Shown here piece by piece: positions 43,208 to 51,908 of a DNA stretch of 64,000 nucleotides (position 1 is the stretch's first letter; each line of letters starts with the position of its first letter). The notes below the pieces were generated by a model. It did no database searches and was not told the origin of the DNA. It saw nothing but the letters and a program-made list of their open reading frames with translations. The position numbers and the translations under genes are program-made. The DNA lies in NCBI RefSeq assembly GCF_900230195.1, contig NZ_OCNE01000002.1, positions 186,001-250,000 on the forward strand, given 5' to 3'. Source of the DNA: Streptomyces zhaozhouensis (GTDB lineage Bacteria > Actinomycetota > Actinomycetes > Streptomycetales > Streptomycetaceae).

Positions 43208-45823
43208 ATGGAGGGCCGTGACGTGTCCGGACGCTCACCGAGGCCGACGGTGGTGGTGGTCGGCCACGGGATGGTCGGTCAGCGCTTCGTCGAGGAGCTG
43301 GCCGCGCGCGGGGTCACCGCGCGGGCCCGGGTCGTGGTGCTCGCCGAGGAGTCCCGGCCGGCCTACGACCGGGTCCATCTGACCTCGTGGTTCGGCGGGA
43401 CGAGCGCCGAGGAGCTGTCGCTGGTGCCGGACGGCTTCCTGGAGGAGCACGGCGTCGAACTGCGGCTGGAGGACCCGGCGTCGGCGATCGACCGCGCCGC
43501 CCGCACGGTCACCACCCGCTCCGGCGCCGTGGTCGGCTACACCACGCTGGTGCTGGCGACGGGCTCCGCGCCGTTCGTCCCCCCGCTGCCGGGACGGGAG
43601 GCGGACGGCTGCTTCGTCTACCGCACGCTGGACGACGTCGAGGCGATCCGGGACGCCGCCGCCCGCGCCCGCACCGGCCTCGTGGTGGGCGGCGGGCTGC
43701 TGGGTCTTGAGGCGGCCGGTGCGCTGCGCGACCTCGGCCTGACCACGCACGTCGTGGAGTTCAGCCCCCGGCTGATGGCGCTCCAGGTCGACGAGGGGGG
43801 CGGCGGCGCGCTGCGCCGCACGGTCGAGAAGCTGGGCCTGGTGGTGCACACCGGCGTCGGCGGCCAGGAGATCACCGTGGACGCGCGCGGCGCGGTCGAG
43901 GGGGTGGTGCTGTCGGACGGTTCGCGGGTGGAGACCGACCTGGTGGTCTTCTCCGCCGGGATACGCCCGCGCGACGAGCTGGCCAGGGCGGCCGGGCTCG
44001 CCGTCGGCGCACGCGGTGGCGTCGCCGTCGACGAGCACTGCCGCACCTCCGACCCGGACGTGCTGGCCATCGGCGAGTGCGCGGCGGCCAGCGACGGCGT
44101 GGTCTACGGGCTGGTCGCCCCGGGCTACGCGATGGCGGCCACGGCGGCCGACCTGGTCGCCGGCCGGGCGGGCCGCCCGTTCCACGGCGCCGACACCTCG
44201 ACCAAGCTGAAGCTGCTGGGCGTGGACGTCGCCAGCTTCGGCGACGCGCACGGCCGCACCGAGGGCGCGCTCGACGTGGTGTACGCCGACTCGCGCGCCG
44301 GCGTGTACAAGAAGCTGGTGGTCGGGGCGGACGGCACGCTGCTGGGCGGGGTGCTGGTGGGCGACGCGGAGTCCTACGGGCTGCTGCGCCCGTTGACCGG
44401 CTCCGTGCCGCCGGCCCCGCCGGAACAGCTCGTGCTGCCGGCCGGGTTGACGCCGGCCACCGCGCTGGGTCCGGCCGCGCTGCCGGACGACGCCGTCGTC
44501 TGTAGCTGCCACCACGTCACCAAGGGCGCGATCGTGGCGGCCGTCGCCGACGAGGGCCGCGCCTCGGTCGCCGAGGTGCGGGCGTGCACCGGGGCCGGCA
44601 GCGGCTGCGGCTCCTGCGTGCGCGCGGTCGGCCAGTTGGTCGACGCGGAGCTGGCGGCGGGCGGGATCGCGGTGGACAACGGGCTCTGCGGCTGCTTCGC
44701 CCAGACCCGCCAGGAGCTCTTCGAGATCGTCGCCAGCCTGCGGCTCACCTCGCACCGCGCGCTGCTCGACGCGCACGGCCGGCCGGAGGCGCGCGGCGGC
44801 GAGGGGTGCGAGGTGTGCAAGCCGACGGTCGGTTCGATCATCGCCTCGCTGGCGCCCGCGATCGGCGCCGACGGGCATGTGCTGGCCGGGGAGCAGGCCG
44901 CGTTGCAGGACACCAACGACCACTTCCTGGCCAACCTCCAGAAGAACGGCTCCTACTCGATCGTGCCCCGGATCCCCGGTGGCGAGATCACCCCCGAGAA
45001 GCTGATCGTCATCGGCGAGGTGGCCAGGGACTTCGGCCTCTACACCAAGATCACCGGCGGCCAGCGGATCGACATGTTCGGTGCCCGCGTCGATCAGCTC
45101 CCCGCGATCTGGGCCCGGCTGGTCGAGGCCGGCTTCGAGTCGGGGCACGCCTACGGCAAGGCGCTGCGCACCGTGAAGAGCTGCGTCGGCTCCACCTGGT
45201 GCCGCTACGGCGTGCAGGACAGCGTGCGGATGGCCATCGACCTGGAGCTGCGCTACCGGGGGCTGCGCGCACCGCACAAGCTGAAGTCGGCCGTCTCCGG
45301 CTGTGCGCGGGAGTGCGCCGAGGCGATGAGCAAGGACTTCGGGATCATCGCCACCGCCGGCGGCTGGGACCTGTACGTCGGCGGCAACGGCGGCGCCAGC
45401 CCCCGGCACGCCGAATCGCTGGCCCGCGACCTGTCGGACGCGGAACTGGTGCGGCTGATCGACCGGTTCCTGATGTTCTACGTCCGCACCGCCGACCGCC
45501 TGGAGCGCACCTCGGTGTGGCTGGAGCGGATCGGCGGCGGGCTGGAGCACGTGCGGGACGTGGTGGTCCACGACTCGCTCGGCATCTGCGACGAGTTGGA
45601 GGCGCAGATGGCCGCGCACGTCGCCGCCTACCGGGACGAGTGGGCGCGGACGCTGGAGGACCCGGAGAAGCTCGCGCGCTTCGTCTCGTTCGTCAACGCG
45701 CCCGGCACGCCCGACCCCTCGGTCCGGTTCGTTCCCGAACGGGACCAGCACAAGCCGGACCTCACCGTGCTGGCCGGGCCCACCCTCCCGGTCCGCACCC
45801 TCGAAGGGAGCAACCCGTCATGA
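43208..45823 (+). CDS. nirB: Assimilatory nitrite reductase large subunit
   Basis: 871 residues. Order: FAD/NAD(P)H reductase (HGMVGQRFVEELAARG, VVGGGLLGLEAAGAL, VLAIGECAAASD); a BFD-like [2Fe-2S] domain (CSCHH near 435, GSGCGSC near 465) with a second Cys-rich segment at LCGCFAQTRQEL and GCEVCKP; then the sirohaem/[4Fe-4S] domains with SCVGSTWCRYGVQ (near 657) and SGCARECAEAMSKDFG (near 698), giving the C-x5-C and C-x3-C ligands. It reduces nitrite to ammonium with NAD(P)H. GGAGGG precedes ATG 43208. It overlaps nirD by four bases and lies 163 bases after the FAD gene, most of it the repeat array. Confidence 0.95.
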   Translation: MEGRDVSGRSPRPTVVVVGHGMVGQRFVEELAARGVTARARVVVLAEESRPAYDRVHLTSWFGGTSAEELSLVPDGFLEEHGVELRLEDPASAIDRAARTVTTRSGAVVGYTTLVLATGSAPFVPPLPGREADGCFVYRTLDDVEAIRDAAARARTGLVVGGGLLGLEAAGALRDLGLTTHVVEFSPRLMALQVDEGGGGALRRTVEKLGLVVHTGVGGQEITVDARGAVEGVVLSDGSRVETDLVVFSAGIRPRDELARAAGLAVGARGGVAVDEHCRTSDPDVLAIGECAAASDGVVYGLVAPGYAMAATAADLVAGRAGRPFHGADTSTKLKLLGVDVASFGDAHGRTEGALDVVYADSRAGVYKKLVVGADGTLLGGVLVGDAESYGLLRPLTGSVPPAPPEQLVLPAGLTPATALGPAALPDDAVVCSCHHVTKGAIVAAVADEGRASVAEVRACTGAGSGCGSCVRAVGQLVDAELAAGGIAVDNGLCGCFAQTRQELFEIVASLRLTSHRALLDAHGRPEARGGEGCEVCKPTVGSIIASLAPAIGADGHVLAGEQAALQDTNDHFLANLQKNGSYSIVPRIPGGEITPEKLIVIGEVARDFGLYTKITGGQRIDMFGARVDQLPAIWARLVEAGFESGHAYGKALRTVKSCVGSTWCRYGVQDSVRMAIDLELRYRGLRAPHKLKSAVSGCARECAEAMSKDFGIIATAGGWDLYVGGNGGASPRHAESLARDLSDAELVRLIDRFLMFYVRTADRLERTSVWLERIGGGLEHVRDVVVHDSLGICDELEAQMAAHVAAYRDEWARTLEDPEKLARFVSFVNAPGTPDPSVRFVPERDQHKPDLTVLAGPTLPVRTLEGSNPS

Positions 45824-46206
45824 CCACCGCCCTCGCGCCCCTCACCCGTTCGCATCCCGCCCCGTCGCCCCTGCTGGAGATCGGCCACGCCGGCGCGTGG
45901 GTCCCGGTCTGCGCGCCGGGCGCGCTGGTCCCGGGGCGCGGCGTCGCCGTGCTGCTGCCGGACGGCGAGCAGGCCGCCGTCTTCGTCGACCGGCACGGCG
46001 ACGCGCACGCCGTCGGCAACCGCGATCCGTTCACCGGCGCCTACGTCATCTCCCGGGGCCTGCTGGGCTCGGCGGGCGCGGAACGGCGGCCCTTCGTCGC
46101 CTCGCCGCTGCTCAAGCAGCGCTTCGACCTGGCGACCGGGGTCTGCCTCGACGCCCCCGACGACCCGGCGCTGGCGCTGCCCGTCCACCCGGTGCGGCTG
46201 CGCTGA
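45820..46206 (+). CDS. nirD: Nitrite reductase small subunit (Rieske-fold)
   Basis: 128 residues. The Rieske-like fold begins near residue 20 with WVPVCAPGALVPGRGVAVLL and ends with the KQRFDLATGVCLDAPD element typical of NirD. The cluster-binding CxH...CxxH pairs are not conserved, as in E. coli NirD, so it is structural rather than redox-active. ATG overlaps the nirB stop (ATGA), with GAAGGGAG upstream, showing translational coupling. Confidence 0.92.
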   Translation: MTTALAPLTRSHPAPSPLLEIGHAGAWVPVCAPGALVPGRGVAVLLPDGEQAAVFVDRHGDAHAVGNRDPFTGAYVISRGLLGSAGAERRPFVASPLLKQRFDLATGVCLDAPDDPALALPVHPVRLR

Positions 46207-46224
46207 CGCGGCGGCCGGTGTGCC

Positions 46225-46242
46225 CCGGGCGGACCCGCCCGG
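46225..46242 (+). terminator. Hairpin after nirD
   Basis: CCGGGCG (46225-46231) pairs with CGCCCGG (46236-46242) around four bases, 18 bases after the stop. Confidence 0.45.
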
Positions 46243-46281
46243 CTCGCCCCGCGCGGCGCGGCGCGGGAGAGTGGCACGGAG

Positions 46282-46295
46282 GGCGGGTACCCGCC
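46282..46295. promoter_or_regulatory. 14-bp perfect palindrome upstream of the stress-protein gene
   Basis: GGCGGGTACCCGCC, 67 bases before ATG 46363, could be an operator. It does not match the DosR/DevR consensus as I recall it. Confidence 0.3.
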
Positions 46296-46362
46296 GTGGG
46301 CCCGCCGCCGCTGCCGTGACCGAGGCGAGATGCGTCGCAACAGGCGAGATTCGAGGTACGCC

Positions 46363-47253
46363 ATGACCCGCCCCATCACCGTCGGCGTGGACGGCTCCCG
46401 GCACAGCCGGGCCGCCGCCGAGTGGGCGGCCCGCGAGGCGGTGCGTCGCGGACTGCCCCTGCACCTGGTGCACGCCTGGATCAACGAACCGCTGTACGCG
46501 CCGCCCGTTCCCGACGAGCCCGCCTCCCAGCGGCTGCTCCAGGACCACCGCGACGAGGTCGCCGGCCGGCACCCGGAGCTGACGATCACCACGGAGCTGC
46601 TGCCGGAGATGGCCACCGCCGGCCTGGTGGAACAGGCCGCCGGTTCCGAGCTGCTGGTCCTGGGCACGCGGGGGCACGGCCCGGTCGCCGGCTTCCTGCT
46701 CGGCTCCGTCGGGCTGCCGGTGATCACCCACACCACGCGCCCCGTCGTGCTGGTCCGCTCCGGGCCCGACGACGGGCCCAACGACCTGGCGCCCGCCGAG
46801 GACACCGAGGGCGACGAGATCGTGGTCGGCCTCAAGGACCTGGGCGAACCGGCCGCCACGCTGCTGGAGTTCGCCTTCTCGATGGCCTCGGCGCGCGGCG
46901 CGGCCGTGCGCGCGGTGCGGGCCTGGGGCACGCCGTCGCTCTTCGGCTCCACGCCGCCCGAGGAGTTCGAGGGCACCCGCGAGCACACGGACCTCCAGGC
47001 GCAGCGCGGCGAGGAACTGGTCGGGGTGCTGGCGCCCTGGCGGGCGCGGTACCCGGGCGTGCCGGTGATCGAGCACGTGCGCTACGGCAACGCGGCCGAG
47101 GTGCTGCTGGACGCGGGCTCCCTCCACGCGGCGCTGCTGGTCACGGGCCGCCGCACGCGCCGCCCCCTGCTGGCGATGCGCGCCGGCCCCGTCACCCACG
47201 CGGCCATCCACCACGCCCGCACCCCGGTGGCGGTGGTGCCCCACGGGGACTGA
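46363..47253 (+). CDS. Universal stress protein, tandem UspA domains
   Basis: 296 residues with two Usp domains. The first (1-140) opens ITVGVDGSRHSRAAAEWAAR and has the ATP-binding GTRGHGPVAGFLLGSVG. The second (150-295) starts EIVVGLKDLGEPAATLLEFA and has a decayed nucleotide loop (VTGRRTRRPLLAMRAGPVTH). Such two-domain Usps are common in Streptomyces and mycobacterial dormancy regulons. GAGGT precedes ATG 46363 at normal distance. It converges with the TOPRIM gene, only 16 bases away. Confidence 0.92.
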   Translation: MTRPITVGVDGSRHSRAAAEWAAREAVRRGLPLHLVHAWINEPLYAPPVPDEPASQRLLQDHRDEVAGRHPELTITTELLPEMATAGLVEQAAGSELLVLGTRGHGPVAGFLLGSVGLPVITHTTRPVVLVRSGPDDGPNDLAPAEDTEGDEIVVGLKDLGEPAATLLEFAFSMASARGAAVRAVRAWGTPSLFGSTPPEEFEGTREHTDLQAQRGEELVGVLAPWRARYPGVPVIEHVRYGNAAEVLLDAGSLHAALLVTGRRTRRPLLAMRAGPVTHAAIHHARTPVAVVPHGD

Positions 47254-47269
47254 GTGCGCCGCCGGGTGG

Positions 47270-47938
47270 TCAGCGGGAGACGATGTCGCGGACGCCGTCC
47301 ACGAAGGCGCGGAAGCTGGGCGACCTGTTCTTCCCCGCACAGTCCAGATGAGGACCGATCCGCCTCCCCCACTCCGTTTTGGAGGCGATCCGCGTGTCGC
47401 ATGAACGGAGCACCCGCTCGAAGGCATCGGAGCACTTCCCCGCCGGCACGTCCGGGTTCCCCCGGTAGGCCCTGGGAGGCTCGGCGGGTACCTTCGTGAA
47501 CCCCTCGCGAACGGCATCCCAGTCCCCGAAGTACCAGCTCTCCAGCTCGCGTGACGCGATGCGGTTCAGCACGTGGAACGCGCCGTCAGCCCCCTTCGCC
47601 ACCCGTGGCACCAGACCCGCCTTTCGGGCTATCACGTCCAACTGCTGCTTGAGTGCCTTACAGTCGTCGCCGTCCTTGTCCACGAGAACCACCACGCGGA
47701 TGTCTTCCCCGCGCCGACGCGCCGCGGCATATCCCCGAAGCCTGTTCGGAAGCTTCTTCAGGAGATCCGGCTTCCCCCGAAACGGATGCACCCTGACTCG
47801 CACTTCCCATCCCGCCAGAATTCTGGACAGGAGCGGCTTCAGGGCTTCACTTGCCGACTCCTCCTCCACTAGGACTTCGAGCAGCAGAGAAGAGCGCGAC
47901 CTGCGGCTCCGGGAGGGACCCGATGCCTTGCGGCTCAT
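47270..47938 (-). CDS. DUF4276 family TOPRIM-like protein (putative nuclease of a two-gene defence system)
   Basis: 222 residues. After a basic, Ser-rich N-terminus, LLEVLVEEESASEAL (20-33) supplies the TOPRIM Glu, VVVLVDKDGDDCKAL (83-96) the DxD-type acidic motif, and NRIASRELESWYFGDWDAV (125-143) the family hallmark. DUF4276 belongs to the TOPRIM fold of OLD-type nucleases. The ATG overlaps the ATPase stop by four bases (ATGA), so the proteins are made together. Paired ATPase/TOPRIM genes include PARIS and other anti-phage systems. I cannot tie this pair to a named system. Nuclease activity is inferred. Confidence 0.8.
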   Translation of the reverse strand: MSRKASGPSRSRRSRSSLLLEVLVEEESASEALKPLLSRILAGWEVRVRVHPFRGKPDLLKKLPNRLRGYAAARRRGEDIRVVVLVDKDGDDCKALKQQLDVIARKAGLVPRVAKGADGAFHVLNRIASRELESWYFGDWDAVREGFTKVPAEPPRAYRGNPDVPAGKCSDAFERVLRSCDTRIASKTEWGRRIGPHLDCAGKNRSPSFRAFVDGVRDIVSR

Positions 47939-49134
47939 GACTGCGGGCCGAGGTCATTGACGGGGGTACGCGGTTCTGGCAACTCGTCGAAGTAGTTCTC
48001 CTGCCACAGCGAGCCCAACAGCGCTCCGTGCTCCAGCATGTCGTTCACCAACGGAATGGCGTCGGGGCGCACCACACGCGTGTATCCGTCCGCGCCGCGG
48101 TAGAGGGCGACCACCTCGTCGGCCCGACACGAATTGATGAAGTCATGCGAGTGCGTGGTGACCAACACCTGCGAGCGCTCGCTGGACTGGCGGCACTGGT
48201 GGGCCAGGCCGGAAAGCACCGAGGGATACAGGTGGTTCTCAGGTTCTTCGATGCCGATGAAGGGCGCCGGGTCGGGGTCGTACAGCAGCGTCAGATAGGA
48301 CAGCAGCTTCAAAGTTCCGTCGGAGGCGTTACTGGCCAGGACCGGCTCGTCGAACGGCGCGTCCTTGACGAAGAGAACCAGCCTCCCGTCCGGTGACGTC
48401 CGGTACTCGACGCTCTCCAGCGCCGGCACCGTGTCCCGCAGGGCCTCCGTGACCGACCGCAGCCGCTCGGGGTGATTCTCACTCAGATACTGCAGAACGT
48501 TGCTGATGTTGTCCCCCGACTGCGACAGCCTTTCCTGCGGCCCCGCGGCAGGAGACTTCCTCCCCTCGGCGACAGAGAGATACGAGAGATACCAACCGGA
48601 GATGAACCGGCGCAGCGCAGCAACTCGGGGATGAGACTTGAACTGCCCCAACGCGTTCACGGCGAGTTTGTCCGGCCCGTCGAGATGCTCCTGGGTTCTC
48701 ACCCCGGTCTCGTCGTCCGCGAAGTATCCGGCGCCCTGCCGGAAGTCGAGGATGTGACTGGGACGCCCCGGCCCTGCCGACCGAGTCCAGCGCAGGAATT
48801 CTCGGGCTACCACCGGCCGGCCGCGCTCTTCGTCGATCTCCAGACGGTAGGTCAGCAGCTTGCTGTCCGACTGCTCGCGATAGGAGATCTGAACCGCGAT
48901 GGGCCCCTTCGCGCCACGGGAACGCAACTGGCGCGCCCCACCTCGTTTGTCCCAGGCATGACGGATTCCGGAGGTGAAACAGGCTTCCATGAAGGCGAAC
49001 ACGTCGAAGAGCGTCGACTTCCCGCTCCCGTTGGGACCCACCAGCACCGTGAAGGGCTTCAGCTTCTTGATCTCGACGCTCTGAAGAACCCGGTAGTTCT
49101 CGACCTTGATCGACTCAATCACGGGTGGCCGCAT
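47935..49134 (-). CDS. AAA (SMC/OLD-like) ATPase of a two-gene unit
   Basis: 399 residues. Walker A GPNGSGKST (33-41) follows an ABC-type start (IESIKVENYRVLQSVEIKKL). LASNASDGTLKLLSYLTLLY acts as signature, GIEEPENHLYP (Walker B with paired Glu, 296-297) and TTHSHDFINS (326-335, H-loop) complete an AAA_21/AAA_15 site. There is no nuclease domain in this protein; the next gene supplies a TOPRIM domain. ATG 49134 follows GAGGAG. Base composition is lower than the neighbours: hand counts of three 60-base lines gave 55-63 percent GC against 77 percent in one line of the stress-protein gene. This suggests later arrival. Confidence 0.88.
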   Translation of the reverse strand: MRPPVIESIKVENYRVLQSVEIKKLKPFTVLVGPNGSGKSTLFDVFAFMEACFTSGIRHAWDKRGGARQLRSRGAKGPIAVQISYREQSDSKLLTYRLEIDEERGRPVVAREFLRWTRSAGPGRPSHILDFRQGAGYFADDETGVRTQEHLDGPDKLAVNALGQFKSHPRVAALRRFISGWYLSYLSVAEGRKSPAAGPQERLSQSGDNISNVLQYLSENHPERLRSVTEALRDTVPALESVEYRTSPDGRLVLFVKDAPFDEPVLASNASDGTLKLLSYLTLLYDPDPAPFIGIEEPENHLYPSVLSGLAHQCRQSSERSQVLVTTHSHDFINSCRADEVVALYRGADGYTRVVRPDAIPLVNDMLEHGALLGSLWQENYFDELPEPRTPVNDLGPQS

Positions 49135-49386
49135 GGAAGCTCCTCGTCATGCTCGTGGCCGAACCCCCAACGGTGACACCGCTGAGCCTGCTGATCAACA
49201 TCGTAGGGCTTGCCGGTCAGCCGGCGGACGGTTCTCCGCGCCCCCGTTCACCCCAGTGGACCGCGGTGCCGGCCGAGGGGCGCGGGAAGCCGCGCGTGCT
49301 CGGTGACGGGCCGCGGACGACGACGCGGCAGCGGCCCCAGCGGCCGGCGGCCGGCGTCAGTCCGGCAGGCGTCAGTCCGGCAGGCG
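49135..49386. other. Gap between the ATPase and GH65 genes
   Basis: It contains a possible decayed copy of the intergenic hairpin repeat (49267-49296; GCGCGG-GAAG-CCGCGC stem) and the start of a 15-base tandem repeat at 49356. No gene is seen. Confidence 0.4.
49267..49296. repeat. Probable short copy of the dispersed hairpin repeat
   Basis: CCGAGGGGCGCGGGAAGCC resembles the core of the 127-bp units. GCGCGG and CCGCGC pair perfectly over a GAAG loop, so the stem survives while the loop differs. Confidence 0.45.
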
Positions 49387-49400
49387 TCAGTCCGGCAGGC
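49356..49400 (-). repeat. 15-base tandem repeat across the GH65 stop codon
   Basis: GTCAGTCCGGCAGGC occurs three times in a row from 49356. On the minus strand each copy reads Leu-Pro-Asp-stop, so the real end of the gene (stop 49389-49387) is followed by two extra copies of its own C-terminus and stop. Confidence 0.85.
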
Positions 49401-51903
49401 GGATGGCCGTGTCCTCGCCGGGGGCGACGTCGACCGTGCGGTCGGGGAGCACCAACCGCACCGGGTACTCCTCCCACGGCGGGACCCCGACCCACAGCTG
49501 TCCCGGCCGCATCCGCAACCGCAGCCCCACCCCCCGGTGGCGCAACGAGAAGCCGAACTCCTGGAGTTGCGGCAGCGGCGACGGGTCGAGCCACAGCGCG
49601 CCGTCCTCGGAACGCAGTCCGGTCAGCCCGCGCTGCACCAGGTCGAGGGTGCCGGCCATCGCGCCCAGGTGGATGCCCTCCGCCGTGGTGCCGCCCTGGA
49701 TGTCGGCGACGTCGCTGGCCAGCGCCTCCTTGACGAACGACCACGCGTCCGCGTGCCGCGCCCTGGCCAGGACCCAGGCGTGCACGACTCCGCTGAGCGT
49801 CGAGCCGTGGCTGGTGCGCCGCAGATAGTGGTCGACGGTGGCGCGCCACCGTTCCTCGGTCAGTTCGTATCCCATCCGGGCGAACTGCTCGGTCAGTTCG
49901 CCCGGCGTCAGCAGATAGCCGAGCATCAGCACGTCCGCCTGCTTGGACGCCTGGTAGCGGTTGACGGAGTCGCCCTCGGACTCCAGCAGCCGGTCCAGCC
50001 GCCTGATGTCGCCGTAACGGCGGCGGTAGCCCTCCCAGTCCAGCTCGGCCAGCTCGCCGTACCCGTCGAACTGGCTGATCACGCCCTCGTGGAACGGGAC
50101 CCGCAGCAGTCGCGAGACCTCGTCCCAGCGTTCCGGCTCGGCGTCCGACAGCCCCACGCGGTCGGCCAGTTCGGCGCGGCGCGAGACCGGCATGGTGCGC
50201 AGCAGCTCGGCGGCGCGGGCGAGGGTCCAGGAGGCCATCACGTTGGTGTAGGCGTTGTCGTCCAGGCCGGCGCGCTCGGCGTCCGGGTACGCCTCGTGGT
50301 ACTCGTCGGGCCCGACGACGCCCCGGATGCGGTAACGGCCCTCGCCCCGGTCGAACTCGGAGATCGCCGTCCAGAACCGGGCGATCTCGGTCAGCATCTC
50401 GGCGCCCTCGGTGTGCAGGAACTCCGTGTCGCCGGTGGCCTGCCCGTAACGCCACACGTTGTACGCGACCGCCGAGCCCACATGGTGCTGGAGGCGCGAG
50501 TTGTCGGGGAGCCAGCGGCCGGAGCGCGGGTTGAGATGGACCTCGGGCGTCTCCTCGCGGCCGTCGGAACCCGACTGCCACGGGTACATCGCGCCCTCGC
50601 GCCCCGCCTCCGCCGCCGCCCGCAGCGCGGCCGGCAGCCGCCGGTGGCGGTAGCCGATCAACGCCCGCGACAGCTCGGGGAAGTGCAGGTTGAGATAGGG
50701 CAGCACGAACAGCTCGTCCCAGAAGACGTGCCCCCGGTACGCCTCGCCGTGCAGCCCCCGCGCCGGGACGCCCACGTCCAGTTCCGCGCTGTGCGGCGAC
50801 AGCGTCTGCAACAGGTGGAACATGTGCACCCGCAGCACATGCCCCGGCTCCCCCGGCACCTGGAGGTCCGCGCGCCGCCACAGCCGCGCCCAGGCCGCCG
50901 CGTGGTCGGCCAGCAGCCCGTCGAAGTCGGGCGCCAGGCGCACCCGTTCCAACGCGGCCGGCAGCGGTCCGACGATCGCCCGGTCCCGCGAGGTGTGCAG
51001 CGCCACGACCTTCTCCACGGTCAACGGCCGTCCGGGGCCCAGCGGCAGGATCACGCGCTGCGCCGCGCGGAAGTCCGTCAGCCGGTCGTGCGTCGCCTCC
51101 GGCGGCCCCTGCGGGGTGGCACGGGTGCGGGCGGCCAGCACGATCCGCACGTCGGAGGCGCTGGTGCGGCAGCGCAGCCACACCACGTCCGGCTCCTCGG
51201 CGCCGGTGCCGAGCTCGGTCAGATGGTGGCCGGCGAGATCGTGGTAACGGGCGACGCCGGTGTTGCCGACCAGCCCGTCGATCGCGGACTCCACCTCGAT
51301 CGACCCCGTCCAGTCCTCGGCGCTGAACTCCGTGCGCAGCGCCGCCAGATGGGGGTCGGCCATGGAGACCAGCCGGGACTGGGTGACGTTCAGGTGCCGG
51401 CCGTGCGGGTCCCGCAGCCGCATCTCCCGGGTGAGCACCCCGCGTCGCAGGTCGAGCGACTGGTGATAGCGCAGCAGCCCCTCCGGGTACAGGTCCGGCG
51501 TGAACCACTCGCCGGTCGCGCCCTCGTCGGGGTGGACGCGGAAGCGCAGCGGGAGCCAGTTGGGCAGGTTGACGATCTCCTCGTGCACCAGTCGGCGGCC
51601 CGCGAGGGTGGAGGTCAGCCGGTTGTAGAGGCCGGCGGCGTAGGTACCCGGGTAGTGGGCGGGGCCGGCCGCTGTCTCGGGGGCGGCTCCGCGCGTCGAG
51701 AAGTAGCCGTTGCTCAGGGTGCAGAGCGCCTCGCGCAGCCGTTCCTCGCGCGGGTCGTAGCCCTCGTACTCCCACTCCCAGCCGTCGATCTGCCGCTCCT
51801 CCTCGGACCAGGCGGCCCAGCGGTCCATCGGCTCGGTGGGTCCGGTCCGCTCCTCCGGCCCCCTGGACCGGTGCGGCTCGCGCGCGTCCATGCCGCTCGC
51901 CAC
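49387..51903 (-). CDS. Glycoside hydrolase family 65 phosphorylase (maltose/trehalose/kojibiose type)
   Basis: 838 residues. N-terminal beta-sandwich (CTLSNGYFSTRGA), an (alpha/alpha)6 catalytic barrel with VFWDELFVLPYLN, YPWQSGSDGREETP and RIRGVVGPDEYHE, where the Glu in PDEYHE (near 530) is the expected general acid, then YTNVMASWTL and phosphate-site DRLLESEGDSVNRYQASKQA, and a C-terminal sheet domain. GH65 phosphorylases cleave alpha-glucosides with phosphate to beta-glucose 1-phosphate. The HAD gene just upstream is the matching beta-phosphoglucomutase. GTG 51903 is chosen for GGAGG eight bases before it; GTG 51912 and ATG 51891 are alternatives. Which disaccharide is used cannot be read from sequence by eye. 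Confidence 0.9.
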   Translation of the reverse strand: MASGMDAREPHRSRGPEERTGPTEPMDRWAAWSEEERQIDGWEWEYEGYDPREERLREALCTLSNGYFSTRGAAPETAAGPAHYPGTYAAGLYNRLTSTLAGRRLVHEEIVNLPNWLPLRFRVHPDEGATGEWFTPDLYPEGLLRYHQSLDLRRGVLTREMRLRDPHGRHLNVTQSRLVSMADPHLAALRTEFSAEDWTGSIEVESAIDGLVGNTGVARYHDLAGHHLTELGTGAEEPDVVWLRCRTSASDVRIVLAARTRATPQGPPEATHDRLTDFRAAQRVILPLGPGRPLTVEKVVALHTSRDRAIVGPLPAALERVRLAPDFDGLLADHAAAWARLWRRADLQVPGEPGHVLRVHMFHLLQTLSPHSAELDVGVPARGLHGEAYRGHVFWDELFVLPYLNLHFPELSRALIGYRHRRLPAALRAAAEAGREGAMYPWQSGSDGREETPEVHLNPRSGRWLPDNSRLQHHVGSAVAYNVWRYGQATGDTEFLHTEGAEMLTEIARFWTAISEFDRGEGRYRIRGVVGPDEYHEAYPDAERAGLDDNAYTNVMASWTLARAAELLRTMPVSRRAELADRVGLSDAEPERWDEVSRLLRVPFHEGVISQFDGYGELAELDWEGYRRRYGDIRRLDRLLESEGDSVNRYQASKQADVLMLGYLLTPGELTEQFARMGYELTEERWRATVDHYLRRTSHGSTLSGVVHAWVLARARHADAWSFVKEALASDVADIQGGTTAEGIHLGAMAGTLDLVQRGLTGLRSEDGALWLDPSPLPQLQEFGFSLRHRGVGLRLRMRPGQLWVGVPPWEEYPVRLVLPDRTVDVAPGEDTAIRLPD

Positions 51904-51908
51904 GCCGG

